Assembly (NCBI GenBank): GCA_001695595.3
Contig: MBPM02000031.1
Coordinates: 62,001-126,000, forward strand
DNA length: 64,000 nt
Source of the DNA: Plasmopara viticola
Taxonomy: Eukaryota; Oomycota; Peronosporomycetes; Peronosporales; Peronosporaceae
Direction of reading: 5' to 3'
Numbering within the stretch: position 1 is the first letter of the stretch; each line of letters starts with the position of its first letter. A program made the translations under genes and the position numbers. The notes under the pieces are model-generated. The model did no database searches, was not told where the DNA came from, and saw only the letters and a program-made list of their open reading frames with translations. Shown here piece by piece: positions 12,035 through 23,394 of the stretch.

Positions 12035-15000
12035 ACTATATCCGTGCTGCCCTAAGTTTGGGATGACCCTGTATGAAATGTGACGTTTGAGCCACGAGCT
12101 TGATCCTCTAGCAAGACGCACAAGCATTTGCATCCTTAAGCGCCCACTTTACATGGAGTCGCTAAAAGAATGTGAAGATCGAAAAAATAAATTTCCTTGC
12201 CCAAATTACCGCTCATGACAGCACTCTCTAGTTTGTAGTACTTCAGGTCAATTCAACTATAGCGAAGCAGACCGTCTGCCTTGTGATGCAACTGCGATAG
12301 TTGCCGAAAGAGAGCCACTCGACTTTGACTCCTTTGCAGTAAAAAAAGAGTCGCAATAAAAAAATGCCTAGCGCAAGCACTCTTCTGTCAAGTTTTAGAC
12401 CCCGCAAGCTTAAAATAGCGCCTGCGCGGAAAAGTGTCGACAAAATCATCGAGTTTCCGGATTTGTATCTAGTAATAAAATTATATTAAGTAGATGATAA
12501 CAATTCTTTTCATTTTACGGGAAAAGTAGGGCGTTGGTTTGGGACGCATGGCGTTGGCATTGAGTCAAGTTTTTTTATTAAAGTAATTATATTGCCTTTG
12601 GCGGCCTAAAAATGGCCTCAAAGCCGACTTGCCTCCTATAAAATACCTTTAAACGGAAACATATTGCCAAAGTACGTCAGGACGAAAGCTTAACGCAACA
12701 ATTTATGTTGTGTAACTAAACAAGCAGACATTGCAAAGGCGTTAATTAGCCCTAATTGCATCGCAAATCATTACAATAGTATGCCACTAAGCGTATAGAT
12801 CACCAGAAGAAGTAAATTCTGCTTCACTTTCGAGCCTAATGGTAATCGCTTAGCAATTTCATCGCAGCGTACAGCGTACAGCATGACATGCTGTCAAGCA
12901 ATGCGTTTCCTGGGAACAGATCGCTTGTAACATCCTGGGATCCATTCTGTATAGCGTTTCCATTCTCTACTATTAAGGATACACTACCTTATCTTTTTGG
13001 TTCTTCATTATCCACCTGTGGCACCATGTCAGTTTCTTTGTCTTCGCCCGCTAGCGAACCTCGATAGTCGACGCTGCTAGCCCAAGACTTACTTAAATCA
13101 AGTATACGGTCTCATAACCGTTCATTCATTCTATAATCATCTCGGGCGTGTTACATACCCAGGCAATAACCGTACGCATCACAGAGATGGTAACACTTCT
13201 CACCATTTCCCTGTTGCGCGAGATTGAGCGGCTGACGATTATGTCTAACCGCCAAACGATCTAAACTCATAATTTTTTAACCATGCCCACGATCAAGTCA
13301 TGTTTGTTTATATGTATTAAGTACGAATAATGACGCTAAGTTGTCGGAATTCTAAAAATTTACAGTCAGGCCCAAAATTACGAGAACCTTTCACCAATTT
13401 ACGCTCGCTGCTCTCTCTTAGTTCATCGCCAAATTTATTTTGCATCCACTCTATCATTTGTCGGCGCCCAAAACATGCGATACGCCAGAGTCTACCAAGG
13501 TACGAAATATTATTTCATGCTTTCGTACATTTGCGTGTGCAAAGCTTTCTCCGCCGCACCAATACAATAGTAAAATATATTAGACTCGTCCTATTTTAGG
13601 TCCATATATTGATGTTGTTTTCTAGAAATTACTTCAATAAATTGTATATATCATGTCATCCCAGGACAAGAATATTTCATTGATTGCTCAGCTTTTAGTT
13701 CGGCCTCTCAGGAAGAAGAATTTTAGTGCCATATGCACATATTTATCCATAATCAAGACCGCTTTGGTGACTATCTTTACCTTTTTGAACAAGGAATAAG
13801 AAGTCTTTCCAAAGAAGGTGAAAATCTCAAGCTTCACCAACTCACAGCCATCAACCAACGCCTGAGCTGCCTGAGTCTTCGAGCGTAGAAATTATTTCGG
13901 AAATATGCTGCGCGTTTGATGCTTGGCAGCAAGAAGGGTTGGGAAAGACGCCGCCTTAGCCTGTTTGACTTGGGTCTTTTAAAAAAGTCTTGGTAGTTGA
14001 TCTGCCAACACCATTACATTGGCTTCCATTCGTGACGGAGTCTCACAGCATCTTGCCGAGAAATGAGTAGTAGCTATCAGACTTTCCGATGAACAACCTT
14101 CAATAATGTTTAGTCTTGAGGGTATTGACATTGCGCAACAGATCACAGTTTAAAGACGTATTCTTTAGTTCTGTATTTGCACTAACTTAAGCTCTGTAGT
14201 GTTTTTCGGTCACGCAATTCAGTATCAATATTGATAGGGTGCTTTTATTGCTGCGTTGACTGAAAAGCCAGTCTTTACTATAACTCTTCGACTTCATACG
14301 ACTGTCCGCTACAAACGACTCCATTAATACGAATGCTGCAATTGTACAAATCCAGATCTTAGGTAAACGAGTTATTAAGTCTCTCATCTTTTGCTGATTA
14401 TTTTGGTCAAATCTCAAAGACACGCGCCGCATTAAAGATAATAGAAATCCTGTTTGGTAAAAATGATAATAGCCATTAGTGCCAACATGGCGGTCGGACT
14501 TTTTCGTGTCGAATTACATCATTTCTACGAAATGGTCTATCTTCTGCTTTTGATAAAAAAACGTACGCAACCCTTTGTAGAAGGATTCACCATAAAGATT
14601 AGCTTTGATTACAAGCGGGGAGCGAAAGTGCTACGTTGCACTGGATAAAGAGGTACAGTTTTTGAGGGAAGACGTTTGCATACTTCACTCTTTTGCATTA
14701 TATTCAATGAAATGAAAAGACACGACACAATTATCATACAGTTCGTAACGTCGATTATTGTGTCGATGGGTTACTGCTACAAGTTCGAATCGCATCAGAG
14801 CTGCCGTGGCTTCTTGTTTAAACAAAACGTGAGAACAGGTCTCTGACTCGCCTTTTTTGAGTCCTTTTAAAACTCTCATATATCTCGGATTGTGAGCATT
14901 TTTATATATGGGATTATGTGTTTGGCTGATTAGAAAAATAGGTGGCATAAACCCTACAATTATTATTTGTCTTGTAATTTCGTTTTATATTATTAGACTG

Positions 15001-16182
15001 CTATTCTGAGTATCAAGTACTATCTATAGCTTATGTCACAGAGATTTTGTGGCCAAGCCTCGGCCCATATCCAAGTTCTCACATTACAGAGGGCATCTGT
15101 GTACTGATCGCACGCACCACGAGTTTTCTAACTGCTTCTGGGAAGGTCCCACAAAAAAGAGTTGAATTATATGTACAAGCGGGTATCTTTAATAAAAATA
15201 CCAATATTAGGCCACTATACTAACGGTAAATAAACCGAATGCTTTATTACAGAAACTCCAATCAGCCATGATATTTAAGAAGAAGCAAAGGAAATGCATT
15301 GGCGTCATTACTATTAAACTTGACTCGCATAGAAATAATAAGTCTGCTCGAACAGTTGCTCACCGACTTGTGTTTTTGGCCGGGTGTCGAGCTGGGGTTG
15401 CTGCAGGGCAATAGAACCAGATTTCGGCGTTCAATTAGAGCAACTATTTGCCCAGCTCAAAAAGCTGCTCTAAGACCTCAGCCGATCAATGATGGATTTA
15501 AAAGGAAGGAAAAGGTGATCATTGACTGTTCGTGTCTACTTCCGAGAAGCATAATCAGTCTTACTTAGGATGACAAACGTCGTATTATGCGGCGCGAATT
15601 TTTGAAAAATTGTCACGCTTGGAGGAGTAATGCCGATGGATTTGGCAGACAACACCAGTTAACAGCGTACTTAGGTTAAAAAGAATGGTAGATTTCCACC
15701 AGCTGCCCGATTTTAGCTAAAGATCGCGATTCGAGTCGTCCTGCTGGCAAGCTGTTACGATCAAACTTCAAAGTGCAATATAAACAATTTGTGGCTGTCA
15801 TGAAGGAGGTTGCAATAAGTAGGATAAAGGCAAATACAGCACTTTCTACGGTTGAGACGCACCTCTTTAATTAGATAATGACCGAAGCCTTTAAAGTCTA
15901 GCCAATTATGAGTTCGAAGAGCATATTTTTAGGACTGAGCGTAAAGAGCTGAAGCGTTTGGCATACTGGCTACGACAGGCATATCCAATGGACATGATGC
16001 TCGTACTACGGAGTGTAGCTGCAATGATCGCGAAAGCTCCTGGCCTGAATTTTGGACAAAATGTTGCGAGGAACAGGACATGCTTTTTGAGCATAGAATG
16101 TCGGGCAAATTCTAACGCTTTAAAATTACTTTACTCACACCTCGAGACAGATTAACACAGACATCTACCAAATTGAAAAACA
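12035..16182. other. Gene-free AT-rich interval with a possible decayed coding remnant near 15780-16110
   Basis: No intact gene is visible. At about 15780-16110 on the plus strand two successive frames read like protein: an Ala/Val/Glu-rich stretch from 15795, then RTERKELKRLAYWLRQAY and a following Leu/Val/Ala-rich helix. They are broken by stops and I could not assign a family. The remainder holds only scattered short frames of unlikely composition. Confidence 0.4.
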
Positions 16183-18174
16183 TTATGGCACGGAAGTGGC
16201 CTGTGGTATTGTGGTCTGAGCCACCAAAAAGATGGCAGATTCTTCGGAAGAAGGCGATGGGGAAGACGCCTTTAACGGCTCGTCACAAAGCCCAACAGCC
16301 GCTGCTGCCTCCTCAGCGGCCATCTCAGCCAGACGCGCTTTTGTAATAAATCGACCATCCTCTCCGCGTTTGCGATTCTTGGCGATACTATGCCGTACAG
16401 GGTAGGATGGTTTATTGGACCAGTTGCGGTTTTCACGCTTCTTTAACCACTTTGCAATCTTTTCCTTCTTTTCCTCTTTCGAACACGGTGGAGGGTACGA
16501 TGGCATCGGAGGAGCAGTGGTCCATTTACCTCCAGGGCCAGCTCGAAGTTGAGCTTTCCCAAAGCCGTAACCTGCAGCGTAAAAATTGTAGCCCATGTCA
16601 GCTTGCATGCTACCGTATCCAAACCGGTTCATAGCATACTGAGGCTGCTGATGATACGGATTATAATCGCCGGTATTAATTGGGCCTGACATGTACGTGT
16701 TCATAGGATACTGTGACTGGTCTCTCGCGTAGATAACATTTGCTGGGAAAGACATTTGGTTCACGGTATAACCTTGACGCGCACCATAGCCATTCATGGC
16801 CAAGTGTGACGAAGTAGCAGGAGAAATCACAGGAGGGTTCATGCTCATCACATTTTGCACAGGTGACGACCCGTATCCACACTTCATGTACGTCGCGCGA
16901 TCTCGAAGAGGTAAATTTATTTGTGGTTGTACACCGGCATACACGTTCGTTGGTGAGGCTTGTGGCTGCTGATATTGTGCTACGATCGGCGAGGATTGGT
17001 AGCCATTTGGCACGCGCAATCCAGAAGTATATCCGCTACTGGATGGTAAGTTTCCGCAACTTGAAGGTGCTAGACTTGTTGTGTTCAGGTAATGATTCGT
17101 TGTCATGGGAGTGCTCTGTGAATAATTTGATGCATTTATTGGCGCTGACTGGCTGGAATCATAGCCATATGCATCTACTGACTGGGTCAGAGGACCGCCT
17201 GTGCTAAAATGACCCACATTCGAGACGGTTTGCACTGGGATGGGCTCAATTTTTGCAACTGGTGACGTCGTGTTAAGATTGAAAGCAATTTCGTTGACAA
17301 AGCTCTCCGACAGCCAGTCGCCAGTATTGCGCTTTGCAGACGGAGTAAAACTTTCTTTAAGCAATAATTTTTTTACGGCCTGAAAATCACCTGTGTTGTT
17401 GTACTTTTCCAGAGCTTCTTGCAGCTGAGGTGAGTCGTTGTTCAACAGCAAATCCTTCAAATGACCACGATCATCGTTTGAGATAAGTCCTTTGTCGCTA
17501 AGAGACTTGATTGCAGCCATTTTGCCCGAAATACTGCGGTAGCGCTTGTTTCCCTTCTTGCCACTGGACATTAAGACTCCAGATGGAACGTCACCACTCA
17601 TTACGCCAATGGGTAGTCCTTTCATGGCTTCAAAAAAGGGACTGCTGCCGACACTTGGACCATTAGCGTAAGGAGATATGCTGGGTTGTGTCGTAACACT
17701 ATTAGCATTTGGCGTAGAGAGCATAGTAGGTCTTCCTGACGACCCACTAGAAGGTGCGGCGATCATTGTGGTCGCTGGATCAGAGTATCGCTCACTAGGC
17801 TGTTGATAATCTTCACCCTGCAAACAAATGACAAAGTGGTCGTTCTCACGGACACCAAAGCGCAGCGAGCGAGCGTTAAGCTGTAGGTGCCACATCAATC
17901 CCAGTGCAACTGTTAGCACCTATGACAAGAATTACGACTCCACTGCAAAACGCACCTCAGCAGCAATGCCAGTGATCTCTGTGGGCAGCAAAAAGAGTCG
18001 CGCCTTGGGCGTGGTCAATCCATCCTCGTACTCGCCCTCTTTACCTATGGCCGCCACCATGGTGGTGATGACATCTTTCCACTTAAGTGGCGGTGGCGGC
18101 AGCTCAAGAACCTCGTCGTCGGTCTCATGCTGCGTCGTGCCGTTGTAAAGCCGCACATACACGCGCAAACTCAT
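16183..18174 (-). CDS. CCT-motif-like nuclear regulator
   Basis: Predicted 638-residue protein, probably a nuclear DNA- or chromatin-associated regulator. Two exons on the minus strand, 18174-17956 and 17880-16183, are joined over a 75-nt intron (GTGCGT...CACCTACAG, phase 0). Splicing connects TEITGIAAE to LNARSLRFGVRENDH. The start ATG at 18174 (MSLRVYVRLYN) replaces a longer frame opening that lacks ATG. The N-terminal ~105 residues form a compact domain. The middle is Ser/Pro/Gln/Tyr-rich and low complexity. Near the C-terminus a basic block (KKRENRNWSNKPSY, then RKRGEDGRFITKARL) fits the CCT pattern of clustered Arg/Lys with a terminal GRF-K. A helical segment around residues 180-240 (DKGLISNDDRGHLKDLL) is unassigned. 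The CCT call rests on motif spacing by eye. Confidence 0.8.
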
Positions 18175-19149
18175 GGTTGCGAATTGTGTCGAGTTGGGCG
18201 GGAGAGTGTTGAAAGCTTCTCGCAAGTGGAAAAATGAACAATCTTCAGTCGTAGGACGCGTTGTCGTGCCGATGCGAAAAGTTTTTAGGGCCTATGAGAG
18301 GTGTGCCCAAACAGCAAAATACAAGACCGATATGCGGTCTTTTCCGCAAGCCTACTAAAAGTATAAGCTATGGAAGGTTATGATGGTGGCAGAAAAATTT
18401 TGTGCCCACAAGTTCTCCCCTACCCCTCTTGCTGAAATGTCAATTTTGGGCTTCTAAAATTCCTATTGGAAGAGATCATAGCTTACAGTACGTATTCGAT
18501 TTTGGGGATAACACAAAGTTCGACCGAACGCGGAGGTATAAACTTGACTCGAAATAATTCGCATAGTTTTTGTTTTGATCTCTTGCAATTTTTGCAGGTT
18601 GCCTACAATCCACATCGCTCGTTTACAGCACGTTCTACTGGTTTGGAGTGTCCACAATTGTTGAAACGCCAAGTACTTGGCAACAAAAGCATCTACTTTC
18701 TTCATACTAGTTCAATCAGCGCAAAGTCTAACAAATTAGACTTGGAGTAAGTATTTCCGTTTGTTCAAATAGATTATCGGTCAGGAACCGAAACGGTTGT
18801 TTCTTTTTCGGGTTGGATTTTTTAATTAATTTGGTGCGACTTGCCTTTTTTTTCGCACAAGGATTTCGGAAGCAACAAAAAGAAAAGCCAACGCTTCGAT
18901 GTCACGCATCGCAGCAATTTCGCGTGGTGGCACCAAAAGCGTCGGCCTCCGTGCCAACTCATTGACCTTCTGCTATACCAGTCCAACTCACTGCAGATGG
19001 TGGCTGCAAAGCTAACACCTTGACGCGTTGTGCATTAACATCTCCGAGCAATCAAACTGGCATAACTACATGGAAATGATGGCATATTTACTGAGGCCGG
19101 TCTGCCATATCTCTGAAATAGCTTAATTAGCGAAGCATATATGAAAGTT
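18175..19149. other. Intergenic, no recognised gene
   Basis: This is the upstream region of the CCT-like gene and the tail side of the decayed UVRAG-like gene. Small frames at 18463-18750 and 18841-19023 have no family features. Confidence 0.45.
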
Positions 19150-19936
19150 AATTCATATTTATATCAATTCAACATGATAGAGCTGCGATATCCGATTTAC
19201 GCAAACGCCGACACTATGAATCCTAAGCTGCGTGAGAGTGCCAAGCGCATAGCAGATTTCCAATGTTACCTTCATATTGTCACCAGAAATATGTCTCCCG
19301 CGTGCGAATGGTTTCGTCATTGTCTATGAATTTTACCGTGTGCTGTACCACAAACGATTTGCATAATTCATCCAGTCAGGTAAAAGACGGAGCATTATCA
19401 TCGTCACGCGGTTTAAACTGCTTTTTAGATCGTGCAGTTTTGCTTTAGATTGCTCGCTTCAAGCACTGCGTTGTACGCAACAAACGCATTTCGCGCTATA
19501 ACCACCGTTCGTTGCGCTTTTGAGAGTACACATAATTTCACTTTGACACTTGTAAATAGCTTGTATGCATCGATGGGCCTAAAAATTAGCCCTTTCTCTG
19601 GTGCGTCTTTTCAATAATTTGCTGAAAGCTAATATACTTGCTGGTCACGCGCTGTGAAAAATTTACTAACAAATCAAACGGTAACGCAATGGAAGGTGAG
19701 CGGACGCTCATTGTGCGGTACTCAATCATGAGAAACCCGCTGTTTCGGTGCTGTTTGTGCTCTACATCGATATCAAAGTCATGCTTGTTTGGATTTGAGT
19801 ATACGTGTACCTCGTATGCATTAATTTCACTTCGGATAATTTGAGCGAAGACATCAATTTCGAGCATACACACATTTTGAAACTTGAAGCAGTGGCGTAG
19901 TAGAATTGGTAATAATGTAGCATCTTGTGGAGTCAT
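19150..19936 (-). pseudogene. Decayed UVRAG/Vps38-like PI3-kinase subunit gene
   Basis: Minus-strand coding remnant starting at ATG 19936 (MTPQDATLLPILLRH). The first ~100 residues read as one frame to 19638. A good 59-nt intron (19637-19579, GTATAT...TTTTTAG, phase 2) then joins SQRVTSK to PIDAYKLFTSVKVKL. After about 19440 the protein-like sequence moves between frames: KLHDLKSSLNRVTM in one, FIDNDETIRTRE in another, then CYALGTLTQ and finally GYRSSIM. The order resembles the conserved C-terminal half of UVRAG/Vps38 proteins (coiled coil, ..TIR.., .ALG.., then a YR.S.. element). These proteins are regulatory subunits of the class III PI3-kinase complex in endosome traffic and autophagy. The family assignment is tentative; that the stretch is a frame-broken gene is better supported. 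Sequencing indels are an alternative to true decay. Confidence 0.45.
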
Positions 19937-20081
19937 GGCTAAAAATATCCTCAAAGTGTAAATTCGACTTCGCTATATGAGTAGCCATTCGTGTAACAAA
20001 AGAGGACGGGATTGCCCTGGATCACACTTTTGAAGTGAAATAGACTGCGGGCGTGCTCTCGAGAAAAACATAATCGTTACT

Positions 20082-21149
20082 ATGCTCACGCCTGAGGACT
20101 TATATTCTTGGGCCAATCGATTTGATTTAGATTTGGGGCGGGAGCCATATCTAGTTCCACTGATGACACAAGCAGCTGCGACTTTCAGACCTTCAAATCG
20201 ACCAGATGACAATGATGGTGGCAGTGGCGAGCACTACATTCTCGAACAGATCAAGCTCCTGCGTCAAAGGCACCAGCATCAAGTAGGCAATCTCAAGCGA
20301 GGAAATGAGACATATACTTGGATGGCGTTCGAGGAATTTGAGGCAAAAGGCTCAAATTTGGAGAAGGCTAGAACGTTTTATTACGACTTCGTCACCAAAA
20401 CCCGGCAAGTGATGCATCCTTTGAAACCACTCATTAACGATATAGGGAAAACTTTTGACCCTACGATGCGAGCTGCCGACCCGCAAGAGTTTGCACATGC
20501 TGCTTCAGTGCACAAGCAGACTTCTTTGAAAAAGTACGACGATCGTTTCTGAGTGAGTTGCACCAACTGACTCTAGTACCTTCAATGTCTTTATTGTAGC
20601 ATCACGGACCTAAAAACTTTGTGCTTTCACTGCTGGTGGAAAGAGACGTTGTTACTAGGAGCAACGCGCCACTGTCGCTTGCGACTATATTTTTCCATCG
20701 CCACACGTCATTTTCAGGTCGTGCTTGAAGATTCTTCGAGCATTTTTACCATTTCTCACGTTGCGCATGCTGTGTCTGGGGTGCCTCTTTCTGTTTGGGA
20801 CTTGCATGAAGGTGCGCGGCTGTCGATATTAGGCCGTTTAACGACATTGCGCCAAGCTAGTCTTCTCACACGCCAGTGGTTAGAAGTCCACGAGCGTAAA
20901 CTCTATCCGGTCATGAACCAGCTGCAAAAGGAATTGATCAAGTACGAGCTTCGATCCCATGGACGCTTAGCGGTGGTTCCCCCATCCAGTCGTATATCTT
21001 GCGCTAATCCCCATCGTTCTCGTTCGGGTGTGTCATTGCGTCTGCTGTTGGATGAAATTTATGCTCTTCAGACAAAGTTGGCAACCTATAGACCGGATCT
21101 TGCTCGTCGACTGTGCGAGCCATTGGCGAGTCTGGTGGATATTGCGTAA
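20082..21149 (+). CDS. Unidentified protein, possibly cilium-related; gene model ambiguous
   Basis: The gene starts at ATG 20082 (MLTPEDLYSWANRFDLDLG), only 145 bp from the divergent UVRAG-like start. The first exon is Gln/Arg/Lys-rich and helical and meets TGA at 20550-20552. The most economical model uses donor GTACGA at 20534 and acceptor TAG at 20599 (66 nt), giving an open frame to TAA at 21147 and 333 residues. An alternative has a perfect donor GTGAGT directly after that TGA, an exon reading HHGPKNFVLSLLVERD, and a second intron at 20648-20717 ending TTTTCAG before VVLEDSSSIF. This gives a more natural-looking protein but needs a sense codon in place of TGA. The N-terminus faintly recalls the pre-WW segment of CEP164-type centriole proteins. 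That likeness and the PG-repeat neighbour are the only hints of function. Confidence 0.6.
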
Positions 21150-21249
21150 TTAAAGTCTAGTGCCAATCTATTTTTAAAACTTTCGCACATGCTGGTGTAA
21201 TTTGGTCTTAAATAACACGTCAAGCATTTTTTGCACGCTTAGAGCGACA

Positions 21250-23290
21250 ATGACCATCACGACCCGATCAAAGCGCATCACAGCATTTGGTACTGACAGC
21301 CCTACACCAGCCACAGTCGCTCCAGGGTCATACGCTCCAGAGCAAGTTGCCACAAGTTTTGGTACTCGTGCACAGCGTCCACTCTTTTCAACCTTTGCTA
21401 CATCCGAAAGGCGCAGCTTAAAAACGACATCAGCGAGTACTCCTGGTATTGTGCATGATGGGCTTAGTTGTATTGCGTTGTAAGCATAATGGGGTCTTGG
21501 AACAATTAGGTCCCGGAGCATACATCGCCGACTCGCGTCACCAACAGATATCTTCACTTTCGAACGTCTTCGCTAGCAAAGTACAGTTTTTACCGTATCA
21601 ACGTATTGTTGCAATCAACGCACTAAGTTTAATCGTTCAGATCTCTCGCTTTGCCCCAAGCGCGCCAGGATCAACTGTCTTCTTGGCATCAAGTATTCAG
21701 GACAATCCAGGTCCAGGAAGTTATTCGCGCCCCGCTTCGTGGCCATCTTCAAATAATCAGCGAGACTATCAGGGATCCCACAAAGTTGCCATTGTGGTTA
21801 AACCGTCAGTGCCTGCGATTCCGCAGCGACAACAGAGCTACGGTTACGTTCAAGTAGGCGTTGAGCTTCAACGACAGTCTCCACCGAAAGACAGTTATTC
21901 AGGTGTTGGGCACGATACGGTTGGGCCAGCTGTCTACAACAGTCATAATTCTCTCTGGAATGACAAAAGAAATGGCGCTTCGTCACTTAAATCGACTGCT
22001 AAACGCGACGTATGGGCGGAAAACAATAGACTTATGAAGCTTCCAGGCCCTGGTCAGTACGACGTGAAAACCGAAATTACGATGGCTACTCCTACAATGT
22101 TGATTTCAAGAGATCAGCGATTGCGACTTAACGCACAGCGCAGCCAACATCATGGGGCTCGACAGCGTGCTCCAGTTACGTTTAAAGTACCTAATCTTGC
22201 ATCATATAAGTCTGTTGAGGGACATGACCTCAAGCGAAAGCACGAAAAGTGTGCTAAAGAAGAGCGTGCTGAGCGACATCGTCAAGAACAGTCCAGACCG
22301 AGAGGTTTAAGATTGAAGACGGAGGCATTTGGCTCGACAACGGGTCGTACCGACTTGGTCTCTCACATCACTACACCTTTTAGCCACCCGACATACATGA
22401 CAACACCAGGTCCGGGGAGGTACGGCGTTGCTCGCACAAATAACTCATCGCAACAACTTGGAATTAACTTAAGCGGTGCCTCGATCCTGCATCACCGACC
22501 CGATGGAATGGGTTTTTCGTGTGTCACAGAGCGACCTTGTCTTGTTAACGCTAAAACACCTGCAGCTCCCGGGCCTGGTACTTACAAGAGCGAGATTCCC
22601 AGGTCGCTCAATCAAGCAGTAATAGTAAAGTTGGGTATCGGCCGAAACGGTGTTTTTGGAACGACAGCAGAACGAAAATTTTGGGGTGAAGAGGCTTTTA
22701 CTCCAGGCCCTGGTGCGTATTCAGAGTGTGGCTCGTTCGACACAAAGCATTATCTCAATTCGGCCGCATTTAAATCTGCCTCACTGAGGTTTGCGAAGAA
22801 TGCATTGCCTCATGCCCCACCTCACGTTCACTGCGTGGGTGATCTAGTCGCGCCTGCTGTCGGACAATACAATGTCTCGAAGGATTTTTTAAATTGCGCT
22901 TCGGGCATGCCGGGGCCACTCGAGGGCGCAAACGCATCAGATATAATGAGTTTTCAATCACGCGTAGCATTCCTCTCAACGCAAGAACGCTCCGTGTTTG
23001 AGATCAGAGATGCTTCCGATTTGCCCGGTCCTGGGGCGTATATGGACAGCGGCGATAATAGTGGAACCTTGTTAACAAGATCAAGAGATGTTCGCTTGAC
23101 AGTGGGAAATGAAGCGCGCTTTCGCACTACACCATCACTGCCTGATAACGTTGGACCTGGATCATACATTATTCCTGGCACTGTCGGCACAAAGAGTTTT
23201 AACGTGACGATGACTCGAAAGGATCATTGCGACGCTAACTTTACGAAAGGTAGACCTACTAGCTTGCAACATAATAAAGCAAGAAGCTAA
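21250..23290 (+). CDS. Sperm-tail PG-rich repeat (STPG/SHIPPO) protein
   Basis: Proteins of this family line or sit inside flagellar microtubules. Three exons are inferred: 21250-21445, 21510-21580 and 21641-23290, giving 638 residues. Intron 1 (64 nt, GTATTG...AATTAG, phase 1) is strongly supported because splicing recreates TPGPGAY. Intron 2 (60 nt, GTACAG...GTTCAG, phase 0) is a multiple of three without a stop, so its retention cannot be excluded. At least nine PG-type repeats are visible, including APGSYAPE, PGPGAYIAD, NPGPGSYSR, LPGPGQYDV, TPGPGRYGV, APGPGTYKS, TPGPGAYSE, LPGPGAYMD and VGPGSYIIP. The frame is intact. Presence of a full-length copy argues for a flagellated stage in this organism or recent ancestry. 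Confidence 0.9.
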
Positions 23291-23394
23291 AAAAGCTAAA
23301 AATTGATTACAATTTAACTACTCCCCGCTTAAATGCTGGTTCTATCTGACATTCATGCTATTTTTCATACGTTGCTTGTAACTTAAACTTCGCC

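Noticed and set aside
14770..14800. tRNA B-box-like GTTCGAATC
   Set aside because: No acceptor stem, D-arm or anticodon arm could be fitted around it; the similar sites near 26900, 31575 and 56950 fail likewise.
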